From Pseudonocardiales bacterium (lineage in GTDB: Bacteria; Actinomycetota; Actinomycetes; Mycobacteriales; Pseudonocardiaceae): 64,000 nt of DNA. The stretch is taken from the NCBI GenBank assembly GCA_019247305.1, contig JAFAPC010000094.1, positions 43,258 to 107,257 on the forward strand, given 5' to 3'. The notes under the pieces are model-generated. The model was not told where the DNA came from, ran no database searches, and was given only the letters and a program-made list of their open reading frames with translations. Shown piece by piece: positions 1 through 7,888 of the stretch; the stretch's first letter is position 1, and each line of letters starts with the position of its first letter. The position numbers were made by a program, and so were the translations under genes.

Positions 1-1
1 C

Positions 2-979
2 GAAGGCGGCGACTTCCGGGGCTCCACCCCGGTCCATCGCCGTGCGGACAAACACCCGCTCTGGACCCTCCGGCATCGGCTGATACGTCTGCCGCGCGTT
101 GATGTCGATGAAGGATCCCAACACCGCCTCTCGCTCCATACCGGAGACGTAGTAGCGCAGCAGCCGCCGCCATTGGTCCGCATCGAACTCTTGGTCGGCG
201 TCGGTGCCTGGGCGCCGCAGCGTGGTGTGAGGCCCGGTCTCGCATGCCGGCTCGACCGTCACCAGCTTGATGGGCTCGGTGACCCCTTCGCTCGATTCGA
301 CTGGCCGCCGGTGCGGATCGCGAGCTAGCTGTCCGTGCGCGTACCGCGCCAGGTCATTCGTGGTGATCCACACTTCGCCGTTCGGGGTCGCTGCCGCACC
401 CCGCAGTCCGGTGAGCATCATCTCGGTGAAGACCGAGGGGCGATCGTCCCCCTGGGTCTTAGCTGCTCTCGCGTGCGTACTGGAGGTGAGGATGAACGTG
501 CCATGCTGGCGCACCCCCCGGCGCGGCTCCTGCCGGAGGCCACCGCGGAACCGGTTGCGCGCCCCAAATGCACCAGAAAAGCAGCAGTCCAGCAACACCA
601 CCTTCTGGCTGGCGCGGGTGATGTTCAGCAGGTGCCGCAGCACGCCGTCGGTGTCCAGCGCGGTGGTGTGCAGGTGCTCGCACCGGGTGTCGGTCGCGGC
701 GAGAAACACCGATTCACGGTCCAGCTCGCTCATCAACCCGTGCCCCGAGTAGTACACCAGAGCGAGATCACCCACTCGGCGAGCGCCGAAGAAGTCTTCG
801 AGAACCGCGGTCAGCCGCTCCCGGTCGAGATCGGCATGCGCATCAACGCTGTCGAAAGCGCCGACGGCATCGAGCAGCGCTTTGAGCTGGTCGACATCCT
901 GACGTACCCCAGGCAGCGCCGCCAGTGTCCGGTCAGCGTGGAACGTGGCGGTGCCCAGCAGCAGGGCATGGCGGCCCAT
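2..979 (-). CDS. Caspase-like (peptidase C14) effector protease, C-terminus cut by window edge
   Basis: The frame opens with ATG at 979 and stays open to the left edge, so only the first 326 residues are visible. The caspase hemoglobinase fold is recognisable: a strand ending VYYSGHG supplies catalytic His80 and a strand ending LLDCCFSG supplies catalytic Cys133. The start ATG shares its A with the TGA of the upstream EACC1 gene (TGATG), so the two are translationally coupled. Caspases next to EACC1 are a recognised pairing in actinobacterial NTP-dependent conflict systems, where the caspase is the effector. The C-terminal sensor or oligomerisation region, if any, lies outside the window. The fold and dyad are seen; a role in programmed death or defence is inferred from the family. 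Confidence 0.85.
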   Translation of the reverse strand, partial: MGRHALLLGTATFHADRTLAALPGVRQDVDQLKALLDAVGAFDSVDAHADLDRERLTAVLEDFFGARRVGDLALVYYSGHGLMSELDRESVFLAATDTRCEHLHTTALDTDGVLRHLLNITRASQKVVLLDCCFSGAFGARNRFRGGLRQEPRRGVRQHGTFILTSSTHARAAKTQGDDRPSVFTEMMLTGLRGAAATPNGEVWITTNDLARYAHGQLARDPHRRPVESSEGVTEPIKLVTVEPACETGPHTTLRRPGTDADQEFDADQWRRLLRYYVSGMEREAVLGSFIDINARQTYQPMPEGPERVFVRTAMDRGGAPEVAAF

Positions 980-1344
980 CAGGACCGCTCCCGTTCGATG
1001 ACGCTCTGCATGACCTCGATGATCGTCTCCGCCTCACCTCGGGTGGGACGGTCGATGGTGAGCTCGATGTCACCGACCTTGAGGTGTACCCGGCGCCCAG
1101 CATTGCGGTTGGTGAACGCCACGGCACCGTCGATGAGCACGCGCAGATCTGCGATTAATACGCTGAGCGTGGCGAGGGCGACGTCGGTCACACCCTTGTC
1201 ACCCGGCGTGGCGGGCACAGGCACATAGTCCACCTCGCCTGCCGCACGGAGCTCGTCGGCGAGCTCCGTCCTCAGCCGCTCCAGGACGAAGTCGTCATCC
1301 TCAGCGGTGGTCGTGAACCCCACCAGCACCCGTATCTGCGCCAA
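979..1344 (-). CDS. EACC1 (effector-associated constant component 1) protein
   Basis: A 121-residue protein with an N-terminal IRVLVGF strand, a central helix, a KVGDIELTIDRPT strand pair and a final helix. This is the pattern of effector-associated constant component 1, a small alpha/beta domain encoded beside caspase or trypsin effectors in actinobacterial conflict modules. Its stop codon overlaps the caspase start by one base, so both proteins are probably made in fixed ratio from one mRNA. EACC1 has no known enzymatic residues and is thought to be an adaptor or regulator of the effector. I assign the family from the pattern and the neighbour, not from a search. Confidence 0.75.
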   Translation of the reverse strand: MAQIRVLVGFTTTAEDDDFVLERLRTELADELRAAGEVDYVPVPATPGDKGVTDVALATLSVLIADLRVLIDGAVAFTNRNAGRRVHLKVGDIELTIDRPTRGEAETIIEVMQSVIERERS

Positions 1345-1461
1345 CGTAGCCTCCCCGGGAGATCAGTCCGGTCAGCCTACGACAAGTGATCGTTCACCGA
1401 AGTCCGGCCAGTCAGGTCCGTGACAGCGCATGGAGGAACCCGCCGGCTGATATTCACACAC

Positions 1462-2910
1462 TCACCTGCTGCCGAGTCCCAGCGCCGCCAGGTGTTCATC
1501 CAACGCCTGGACAGCCGGGGTGTGCTCCCATGGCTGTAGCTGGGCACGGGCGGCCCGTACTTTTTTAGTCCGTCGTGCCGACGGGGCTTGAGTCGCGAGT
1601 AGCGCGCCGTCGCCAATAACTCTGACGGCCTCTTCGATCTCGCCGGATTGGAGGTGTGCAGTGCCCAAGCGAAGCGTACAGACAGCCAAACTGCCCACGA
1701 AAGAATTGTCGAACAGTTGCAGTCCCGTGTTGGCCTTGGCGGCGGCTTCCTGCGGCTTGCCCAGTTGCAGCAGGCACTCGCTCTGATGGCTGGCGAGTAA
1801 TCCCTCATGGTACCAGTAGGCTGGCGATTCGGGAGACACCTGGCCGGCTGATGCTGCCAGCCCAGCCTGTGCCCGGTCGAACTCCGCCATGCACTCCTTG
1901 TACTGAGCGTCAACCGCGTAAGCGATACCAGCGCGATCAGCGACGCAGACCTGGAGCAGCACATCATCGGTCCTGCCCGCCAGGCTCTGGGCTGCTGCGG
2001 CGAAGTCGAGACCGGCGGGTGCCTTACCGTGGCAGGAAGCAAAGTAACTCATACTGCACAGCGCGTAGATAGCAAGCTCGGTGTTGCGGGCCTTGTGCGC
2101 TGCCGCCCGGGCCTGGTCGCAATAATGCATGGCATTGTCGACGTCGTCGAGATTGAAAAAGTGGAATCCGGCAGAGGTCGACATATCGCTGTAGACCGAC
2201 AAGAGGCGGGGACGAAGCGGCGCCGGGCAGCCTGTCAGCAGGGAATTGACCAGCTGGCGTTGGGCAAGCACGGTGTGCAGCACTGCCTGCGGCCCGAGGG
2301 TGTCCTCTTGTCGTTTGCAGTGCTGGAGTATGGACTCAATATGGTTGATGACCTGGGCGTCCACCCGGCCTGGTGCGGCAAGAGCCTGCGTCAGGCGCTC
2401 CTGCTCCTCGGGATCCAGGCTGCTCCCCGGAGAAGCAGCGACGGTGCTGGATGCCTGATCAGACAACTGAAATAGCCCCCGACGGTTCACCGCATCTGCC
2501 CATTCCTGGAGAAACTTCGTGAATTGCTCGTAGAGCTCATCTCCCGATCTGGCCGGTGCCGCGCTGCTCAGGAACGCGAGATACACCAGCGGTCCCATCA
2601 CACCCTCCGCCAGCAGCGTCGCAGCAGCAGCCGTGGTCACGCTCGCCAGAGCGTCCTGCTCGGCCACCTCATCAGCGTTCTGGCTGAGGTCCGTGGTGGT
2701 CGTGGCGCGCAGCGCCTTCGCTGCAGCGTACGCCTCGGCCAGCTCGGCTTCCCGCCTTCGCTGCTCATAGTCCTGCTGGGCGGCGCGTACTCGCTCGTAT
2801 TCGGCTAGCAGCGCACCGTCAGCCTTGAGTGGCGTCTCTGCGGCGATCAGACAAGCACCCGAATGGAGTTGTCGACGTGGAATTTGAGGGCGATCGGGCG
2901 GACTACCCAA
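1462..2910 (-). CDS. TPR-rich protein, regulator C-terminus without visible HTH
   Basis: The 482-residue frame consists mostly of alternating Ala/Leu-rich helices from about residue 170 to the end (for example around AMHYCDQARAAAHKARNTEL and CLLQLGKPQEAAAKANTGLQ), typical of the TPR half of actinobacterial XRE-TPR regulators. A charged coiled-coil-like stretch lies near residues 30-70. The usual N-terminal helix-turn-helix is not seen. The first ~25 codons also run antisense to the start of the small plus-strand gene at 2877, so the true start is uncertain and is probably downstream of 2910. Either this is a TPR-only protein or its HTH was lost by rearrangement. It lies 117 bp upstream of the EACC1-caspase pair on the same strand and could regulate it. 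Confidence 0.6.
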   Translation of the reverse strand: MGSPPDRPQIPRRQLHSGACLIAAETPLKADGALLAEYERVRAAQQDYEQRRREAELAEAYAAAKALRATTTTDLSQNADEVAEQDALASVTTAAAATLLAEGVMGPLVYLAFLSSAAPARSGDELYEQFTKFLQEWADAVNRRGLFQLSDQASSTVAASPGSSLDPEEQERLTQALAAPGRVDAQVINHIESILQHCKRQEDTLGPQAVLHTVLAQRQLVNSLLTGCPAPLRPRLLSVYSDMSTSAGFHFFNLDDVDNAMHYCDQARAAAHKARNTELAIYALCSMSYFASCHGKAPAGLDFAAAAQSLAGRTDDVLLQVCVADRAGIAYAVDAQYKECMAEFDRAQAGLAASAGQVSPESPAYWYHEGLLASHQSECLLQLGKPQEAAAKANTGLQLFDNSFVGSLAVCTLRLGTAHLQSGEIEEAVRVIGDGALLATQAPSARRTKKVRAARAQLQPWEHTPAVQALDEHLAALGLGSR

Positions 2911-3119
2911 GCGCGGGAAAACCCCGCAGGGTCTCCGTCGAAAGCACGGAGGACGTTACTGAGGACGTGGTCGTCCAGACAGATCGGGAACAGGTCTGGA
3001 TGTCCTGGCCGCCGTTTACCTGGGAAGCGATCTTGGATCCGGTGCAAGTTGCTGACCTGATGCATGTGCTGGTGTTCGCTCGGGAGGAGGCGATGAGGGA
3101 CGGTGGCAGTAGCCGGTAG
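2877..3119 (+). CDS. Small conserved-looking hypothetical protein
   Basis: An 80-residue acidic protein. I chose GTG 2877 because GGAG (2865-2868) lies eight bases upstream; an in-frame ATG at 2829 would give 96 residues but overlaps the antisense gene further. The central part, REQVWMSWPPFTWEAI, followed by a helix with LDPVQVADLMHVL, looks like a folded small domain and not a shadow frame. I do not recognise a named family. It is divergent from and partly overlaps the TPR gene, so the two may share promoter DNA. Confidence 0.5.
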   Translation: MEFEGDRADYPSAGKPRRVSVESTEDVTEDVVVQTDREQVWMSWPPFTWEAILDPVQVADLMHVLVFAREEAMRDGGSSR

Positions 3120-3609
3120 GAGGCCCTCTCCGGGGGACGATTGTTCGGGCGATCACTTACAGGACTGTGCACCTGGAAGCAACGTCATGGGTAAAGGAAG
3201 GCTCAGCCGTTAGACCATCGACGCACCGAGGATGCCGGTCATGGCGGCCGAGCTGTGAGAGCAAGCAGCAACGAGAACTGGGAGTCACGGTCGTTTCAAT
3301 GCCTGCCCCTGCGTTTCCAGGAGTTGAGGGGCACCCAGGCACGGGGGATCAGCACCGACTGAACACAGCGGTAACAATTGGCAAGTCCATCTTCCAGCGA
3401 TATTCACAGAACTCCATCTCAAAGATCATGGAAGCGCTCGGAAATCCTGGTGTCCATGAGATTTGGCGACTGTACCGTGCGAACCTCAAGAGCCCGACAG
3501 CCCCTGGACCTTGATCAGCAGCACCTAGCTTTGATCGTCACGGCGTGCCGCCTGGCACTTGTGTGCCTGAGCAACCAGACTATGTGCCGAAGCGCTAGGA
3601 GGCAGTGAC
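3120..3609. other. Intergenic stretch with no convincing gene
   Basis: About 490 bases with lower GC than the flanks. Short open frames exist, but none has a ribosome-binding site together with a convincing protein. The end carries the AGGAGG ribosome-binding site (3598-3603) of the next gene. Confidence 0.5.
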
Positions 3610-4425
3610 GTGGACGAAGAGCAGATGCAGGTACTCGTTACGGTGAAAGCTTACCCGCAACCCTCACGTACCTACGGCGAGACTGTCTGCGTAGCAGGAG
3701 TCAGGGTAGACACATCGGCGTCAAGCTGGATCAGACTCTACCCCGTCGCTTATCGAGATCTTTCATTCGTCGATCGATTCAAAAAGTACCAGATCCTGAA
3801 GCTCGGTGCGTTCCGCTCTCCTTCTGATCAACGGCCGGAAAGCTACAAACCTAACATTTCAAGCGTTATTCTTGGTGACTCGCTCGGCACCACGCACGGA
3901 TGGCGGGAACGGTGGCAGCATCTCGACTCTCTCGCCGGGGCTACGACGTCGTGCGAGTTGCTCGCACGACAGGGAACGCCAGCGGCTCCGTCTCTGGGCC
4001 TCATTAAACCCCGCGAAGTCATTAGACTCGACGTTGAACCCAATGACGCATTTTCCGAAGACAAGCAGCGATTGGCTGAGTTGGCCGCCGCTGGTGATTT
4101 ATTTACGGCCGAGCGAAGCGTGCTGGAACCGGCTCCATACCGGCTAAAGTATCACTACTTTTGTATGGAGCCTGGCTGTAATGGGCACACCCAAACGCTT
4201 ATCAACTGGGAAGCCGGTGAAGCTGCCCGTAGCTGGAAGCAAATGGGCTACGCTGAAAATGAGTTACCGGAACGCTTGAAGCAGAAATTCTTTGACCAGA
4301 TGTGTGCCGTCGACCGTGATACGTACTTCTTCCTCGGCAACCAGCACCAGCATCCCAAGAGTTTCCTGGTGCTCGGTGTCTTCTGGCCTCCGGCGGGCAG
4401 CCGACCGGCGCCAACTCTCTTCTGA
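3610..4425 (+). CDS. Hypothetical protein with a Cys/His knuckle, facing a DUF488 gene
   Basis: The start is GTG 3610, preceded by a strong AGGAGG at six bases. The 271-residue protein begins with a hydrophobic strand (VLVTVKAYPQPS) and has a possible metal knuckle near residue 190 (CMEPGCNGH), followed by a helix rich in Trp/Lys. No known catalytic motif is recognised. Its stop (TGA 4423-4425) abuts the stop of the opposing DUF488 gene with no spacer, so the two genes are convergent and were probably inherited as a unit. I do not know its function. A nucleic-acid-binding role would fit the knuckle but is not shown. Confidence 0.75.
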   Translation: MDEEQMQVLVTVKAYPQPSRTYGETVCVAGVRVDTSASSWIRLYPVAYRDLSFVDRFKKYQILKLGAFRSPSDQRPESYKPNISSVILGDSLGTTHGWRERWQHLDSLAGATTSCELLARQGTPAAPSLGLIKPREVIRLDVEPNDAFSEDKQRLAELAAAGDLFTAERSVLEPAPYRLKYHYFCMEPGCNGHTQTLINWEAGEAARSWKQMGYAENELPERLKQKFFDQMCAVDRDTYFFLGNQHQHPKSFLVLGVFWPPAGSRPAPTLF

Positions 4426-4875
4426 CTAGAGATGTTCGACGGCTAAGGCAGGATCAATGCCTAGTAGCGCTTCACTCACGATAAAGCGATGGCACGTGGT
4501 GGCGTCTTGCTCAAAGCACAGGAGCGCGACCCGTTGTTTGTATACCACTGACCACAGCTTACCCAGCGCCTCCTGGGCATCGGGACGCTGCAACAAATCC
4601 CTGAACCGCGTCCGGCTCTGGGCAACGCCTTGTCGGAACGCATCGCGGTTGTCGCGGGGGTTGCCGAGCGCTGGCATGTGCAGGTACCAGATGTTTGCTT
4701 GTTCCAACTGGTTTGCCAGGTGCCGCTTCGATAGGCCGGGCTTGCGACTGAGAGGCGTCAGCCGCACATCCACAAGGGCAGTGACGTGGGCCTGGGCCAG
4801 CTCCGAGAGTAGCTCGTTCGCCGTGCGTCCTTCGTACCCGATGGTCAGGATGCTGTAGGTCTCTAGTGTCTGCAT
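4426..4875 (-). CDS. DUF488 domain protein
   Basis: A 149-residue protein starting at ATG 4875 (MQTLETYSILTIGYEGR). A GTG at 4911 would add 12 residues but has no better ribosome-binding site. The opening TIGYEGR strand, LVDVRLTPLSRKPGLSKR, and a C-terminal VALLCFEQDATTCHR with a Cys-x5-Cys-His arrangement are hallmarks of DUF488. The biochemical role of DUF488 is unsettled; the conserved Arg and Cys/His residues suggest an enzyme or a nucleic-acid binder. It ends stop-to-stop with the plus-strand gene to its left. Confidence 0.85.
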   Translation of the reverse strand: MQTLETYSILTIGYEGRTANELLSELAQAHVTALVDVRLTPLSRKPGLSKRHLANQLEQANIWYLHMPALGNPRDNRDAFRQGVAQSRTRFRDLLQRPDAQEALGKLWSVVYKQRVALLCFEQDATTCHRFIVSEALLGIDPALAVEHL

Positions 4876-5246
4876 TGCTGCATCATGCCAGTAGAGCGTT
4901 GGCCTGGTCACGCACCGCGCCGGTGTGGTGACCTTTCGTGTAGTAGTTGGCCGCAGCGTCCTGAATCTTTTGCACCATACACGATCTCAGTGTGCACCAA
5001 GCATATCGTCGGCAGAGAACGACAGTGGCACAGCCCATGGCCAAAATACGGGCAGGGACAGTGAGGCAGACACCCTGCGCTGACTGGAAGAGGAGCTACG
5101 GGACGTGTAGACGCAGAGCGAAGGTGGCAACCCGGCTGGGCTGACGGGGGCCTGGAACGACACCGGGGTGATCTCCTGGAAGAGATCATTCCTCAACTGA
5201 CCGGCCACTCGATCCCTGGTCGGTGGGTGTTCGAGTAGGACCACTT
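4876..5246. other. Intergenic region between DUF488 gene and tRNA
   Basis: About 370 bases holding the upstream region of the DUF488 gene and the 3' flank of the tRNA. I see no convincing gene, and the open frames are compositional shadows. Confidence 0.5.
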
Positions 5247-5322
5247 TGGTGCCGGCGGTGGGATTCGAACCCACACTGGCGGGTTCCTAGGACCCGGGCC
5301 TCTGCCGTTGGGCTACGCCGGC
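5247..5322 (-). tRNA. tRNA with nominal anticodon UAG and C33 (possible tRNA-Leu or degenerate tRNA)
   Basis: Read on the minus strand this gives a full 76-nt cloverleaf: acceptor GCCGGCG/CGCCGGC, a three-pair D stem (GCC/GGC), anticodon stem CGGGT/ACCCG, T arm GTGGG-TTCGAAT-CCCAC, discriminator A and an encoded CCA (5247-5249). The seven-base anticodon loop is CCTAGGA, so positions 34-36 are UAG, which would decode the Leu codon CUA, and position 33 is C instead of the near-universal U. The variable region is short (about five bases), whereas bacterial tRNA-Leu normally has a long variable arm. The gene is clear; its amino acid identity and function are not. Confidence 0.75.
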
Positions 5323-5362
5323 GTGCGGTGACGAACGTGCTGGGTGAGCACAGGGTACGGCC

Positions 5363-5836
5363 TCAGACTCCGAGGTCTTTGCGGAGTTTAGCGACGTGGC
5401 CGGTGGCGCGGACGTTGTACAGTGCCTGGTCGATCCGGCCCGCTGCGTTGATCACGAAGGTGGAGCGGATGACGCCGGTGACCGTCCGGCCGTACATCTG
5501 CTTCTCGCCGTAGGCACCGTAAGCGGTGAGCACGCCACGGTCGGTATCCGACAGCAGCGGGAAGGGCAGGCCGTGGGCGTCGCGGAACTTCGCCAGCTTC
5601 GCTGGCGGGTCCGGGGAGATGCCGAGGACCGCGAAGCCGGCCGCGTCCAGCTCGGCGAGGTTGTCCCGGAAATCGCAAGCCTGCGTGGTGCAGCCGGGAG
5701 TGCCAGCGGCCGGGTAGCAGTAGAGCACCACGGATCGGCCGCGGTAGTCCGACAGCGAGACGGGGTGGCCATCGGCGTCGGGCAGAGTGAACTCCGGGGC
5801 GGTATCGCCAGGGGACAGCAGGGTGTGCTCGCTCAT
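5363..5836 (-). CDS. bcp: Thioredoxin-dependent thiol peroxidase (Bcp/PrxQ peroxiredoxin)
   Basis: A 157-residue protein from ATG 5836; an upstream in-frame start at 5908 would add an unlikely 24-residue extension. It reduces hydrogen peroxide and organic hydroperoxides in the cytoplasm with thioredoxin as donor. The AhpC/TSA fold is evident: SPGDTAPEFTLPD, then the active-site TPGCTTQACDFRDN with peroxidatic Cys49 and the Bcp-type resolving Cys54 five residues later. Length matches the family. It is divergent from the DUF3618 gene at 5932, and the tRNA lies just past its 3' end. Confidence 0.93.
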   Translation of the reverse strand: MSEHTLLSPGDTAPEFTLPDADGHPVSLSDYRGRSVVLYCYPAAGTPGCTTQACDFRDNLAELDAAGFAVLGISPDPPAKLAKFRDAHGLPFPLLSDTDRGVLTAYGAYGEKQMYGRTVTGVIRSTFVINAAGRIDQALYNVRATGHVAKLRKDLGV

Positions 5837-5931
5837 GACCTCAAACGCTACCGCTGCCCAGGGGTAGCGTCGCAGCCCGGTCGCACCGTGCCCTACGGTA
5901 TGCCGCACGCCGACCCGCCCGAGGAGGACTC

Positions 5932-6153
5932 ATGGCCCGCGACGCCGACACCATCGAACGCGACATCGAGCAGGCCCGTGATGAGCTGGCCGCCACCCTG
6001 CAAGAGATCGGCAACCGGGCTGATCCGCAACGCGTGGTCGCGGCCGGCAAGGAACAGGTGGAAGCCACCCTGGCCAAGCCGGTGGTGCGCTACTCGCTGA
6101 TGGGCCTCGGCGCGCTCATCGTATTGGCGCTGCTGCGTCAGCTCTTCCGCTGA
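5932..6153 (+). CDS. DUF3618 small membrane protein
   Basis: A 73-residue protein with GAGGAGG (5921-5927) just upstream of its ATG. The N-terminal half is an acidic amphipathic helix (TIERDIEQARDELAATLQEI), and one transmembrane helix (VRYSLMGLGALIVLALLRQL) ends the chain. This is the compact DUF3618 pattern, common in actinobacteria and often placed near peroxiredoxin or envelope genes. Its molecular role is unknown. The last 16 bases overlap the 3' end of treZ on the other strand. Confidence 0.85.
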   Translation: MARDADTIERDIEQARDELAATLQEIGNRADPQRVVAAGKEQVEATLAKPVVRYSLMGLGALIVLALLRQLFR

Positions 6154-7883
6154 GCCTCCAGCGCCACTAAAGCGAAGGACTCACCGTCGATCCGCACGGC
6201 GTTCCCCACGGGGGTGGCCGCTGCGGAGTTGAACAGCACCTGCGTGGGCAGGCCATCGAGCGCTACGGTGGCCGGTGCTGGGCTCAGGTTGATCACCACC
6301 CGCAGCCTGCCGCGGTGCAGGACTAGCGTGCGGGCGTGCTCATCCACGTCGACGCTCAGGGCATCCAGCCGAGGGTCGGACAGCTCTGGGTAGCGCTGTC
6401 GCAGCGAGATCAGGCTCTGGTAGGTGAGCATGAGGCTGGCGTGCGGCTCAGTATCAAGCTCGGACCAGTCCAGCTGGGAACGTCGAAAGCTCTGCTCGTC
6501 GTTCGGGTCGGGTACCTCCGTGTCGTCCCAGCCATGCTCGGTGAACTCGGCATAACGGCCGGCCTGGATGGCGTCGCGCAGCTGTTTCTCGGGCATGTAG
6601 GAGAAGAACTGGAACGGGGTGGTCGCGCCCCACTCCTCACCCATGAAGATCATCGGCGTGTAGGGGGAGAACAGCACGAGTGCCGCGCCGCAGGCCAGCA
6701 GGCCCGGCGACAGGGTGGCCGAGATCCGGTCGCCGATGGCGCGGTTGCCCACCTGGTCGTGATTCTGTAGGTAGGCGATGAACTGCCAGCCGAGCAGGTG
6801 CGCGGTGTCCACTGGGCGGCCGTGGGTGCGCTGCCGGAAGCTTGACCAGCGCCCGTCATGGAAGAACGCGCTGCGCAGGGTGCGGGCCAGATCGGGCAGC
6901 GCGCCGAAGTCGGCGTAGTAGCCCTGCCGTTCCCCGGTCAGCGTGGCGTGTAGGCAATGGTGGATGTCGTCATCCCACTGCGCACTCAGCCCGTAGCCCC
7001 CGGCGGCCCGCGGGGTGATCAGCCGGGGGTCGTTGAGGTCGGACTCAGCGATCAGCGACAGCGGCCGTCGCAGGTGCGCGGCCAGCGCGTCCACCTGGGC
7101 GGCCAGCTCCTCCAGCAGGTGGGTGGCCCGCGTGTCGCGCAGGGCGTGCACGGCATCCAGGCGTAGCCCGTCCACGTGGTAGTCGCGCAGCCACTCCAGC
7201 ACGTTGTCGATGACGTAGCGGCGCACCTCGTCGGAATGCGGGCCGTCCAGGTTGAGCGTTGGGCCCCAGATGGTGCTCCCGGCGAAGTAGGGGCCGAAGC
7301 GGTCCAGGTACGCCCCGGATGGGCCAAGGTGGTTGTACACCACGTCGAGAATCACGCCCAGCCCCATATTATGGCAGGCGTCCACGAAACGCTTGAAGGC
7401 CACCGGCCCGCCATAGTTCTCGGTGACGGCGTACCAGCCGACCCCGTCGTAACCCCAGTTGCGGGGCCCGTCGACGGCGTTGACCGGCATCACCTCGACC
7501 AGATCGACGCCCAGCTCAGCGAGGTGCTCCAGGTACTCGATCGCGGAGTCGAAGGTGCCGTCTGGGGTGAACGTCCCGATGTGCAGCTCGTAGAGCACGC
7601 TGCCCGCCAGCGCGCGGCCACTCCAGAGCTGGTCGGTCCAGCCAAAGGCGCGGTGGTCGTAGACCCGTGACGGCGCATGCACCCCATTCGGCTGCCACCG
7701 GGACCGCGGGTCCGGCAGCGGGGTGTCCTCCTCATCCAGCCGGAACGCGTAGTCGCTGCCGGGCCCGGCGCCGGGGACAGGGGCGCACCACCAACCGCCG
7801 GACGAACGCGTCATCTCGTACTCGGTGCCGTTCACCACGACCCGTACTCGCTTGCGCTGTGGGGCCCACACCGTGAAGTCCAT
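6138..7883 (-). CDS. treZ: Malto-oligosyltrehalose trehalohydrolase
   Basis: A 581-residue GH13 enzyme starting at ATG 7883 (MDFTVWAP); longer in-frame starts reach into the adjacent repeat. It releases trehalose from the maltooligosyl trehalose made by TreY. An N-terminal carbohydrate-binding-like domain (1-95) precedes the (beta/alpha)8 barrel with DVVYNHLG near 180, nucleophile Asp243 in DGLRLDAVHA, acid/base Glu280 in LIAESDLND, and the transition-state Asp in QNHDQVGN. It belongs with treX and treY, which lie on the same strand in the expected order but 12.2 kb upstream. The intervening island starts six bases beyond this start codon. Confidence 0.95.
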   Translation of the reverse strand: MDFTVWAPQRKRVRVVVNGTEYEMTRSSGGWWCAPVPGAGPGSDYAFRLDEEDTPLPDPRSRWQPNGVHAPSRVYDHRAFGWTDQLWSGRALAGSVLYELHIGTFTPDGTFDSAIEYLEHLAELGVDLVEVMPVNAVDGPRNWGYDGVGWYAVTENYGGPVAFKRFVDACHNMGLGVILDVVYNHLGPSGAYLDRFGPYFAGSTIWGPTLNLDGPHSDEVRRYVIDNVLEWLRDYHVDGLRLDAVHALRDTRATHLLEELAAQVDALAAHLRRPLSLIAESDLNDPRLITPRAAGGYGLSAQWDDDIHHCLHATLTGERQGYYADFGALPDLARTLRSAFFHDGRWSSFRQRTHGRPVDTAHLLGWQFIAYLQNHDQVGNRAIGDRISATLSPGLLACGAALVLFSPYTPMIFMGEEWGATTPFQFFSYMPEKQLRDAIQAGRYAEFTEHGWDDTEVPDPNDEQSFRRSQLDWSELDTEPHASLMLTYQSLISLRQRYPELSDPRLDALSVDVDEHARTLVLHRGRLRVVINLSPAPATVALDGLPTQVLFNSAAATPVGNAVRIDGESFALVALEAQRKS

Positions 7884-7888
7884 AAGCA

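Noticed and set aside
335..1228. 297-codon plus-strand frame over the caspase/EACC1 region.
   Set aside because: The minus strand carries the caspase dyad and EACC1; the plus frame has no ribosome-binding site or family features.
3167..3514. 115-codon plus-strand frame in the 3.1-3.6 kb gap.
   Set aside because: No ribosome-binding site and no coherent domain pattern; treated as non-coding.
5247..5322. The tRNA as an amber suppressor explaining the in-frame TAG codons at 50836 and 19082.
   Set aside because: With the paired stem CGGGT/ACCCG, anticodon positions 34-36 are UAG, which reads CUA. Placing CUA at 34-36 destroys the stem.
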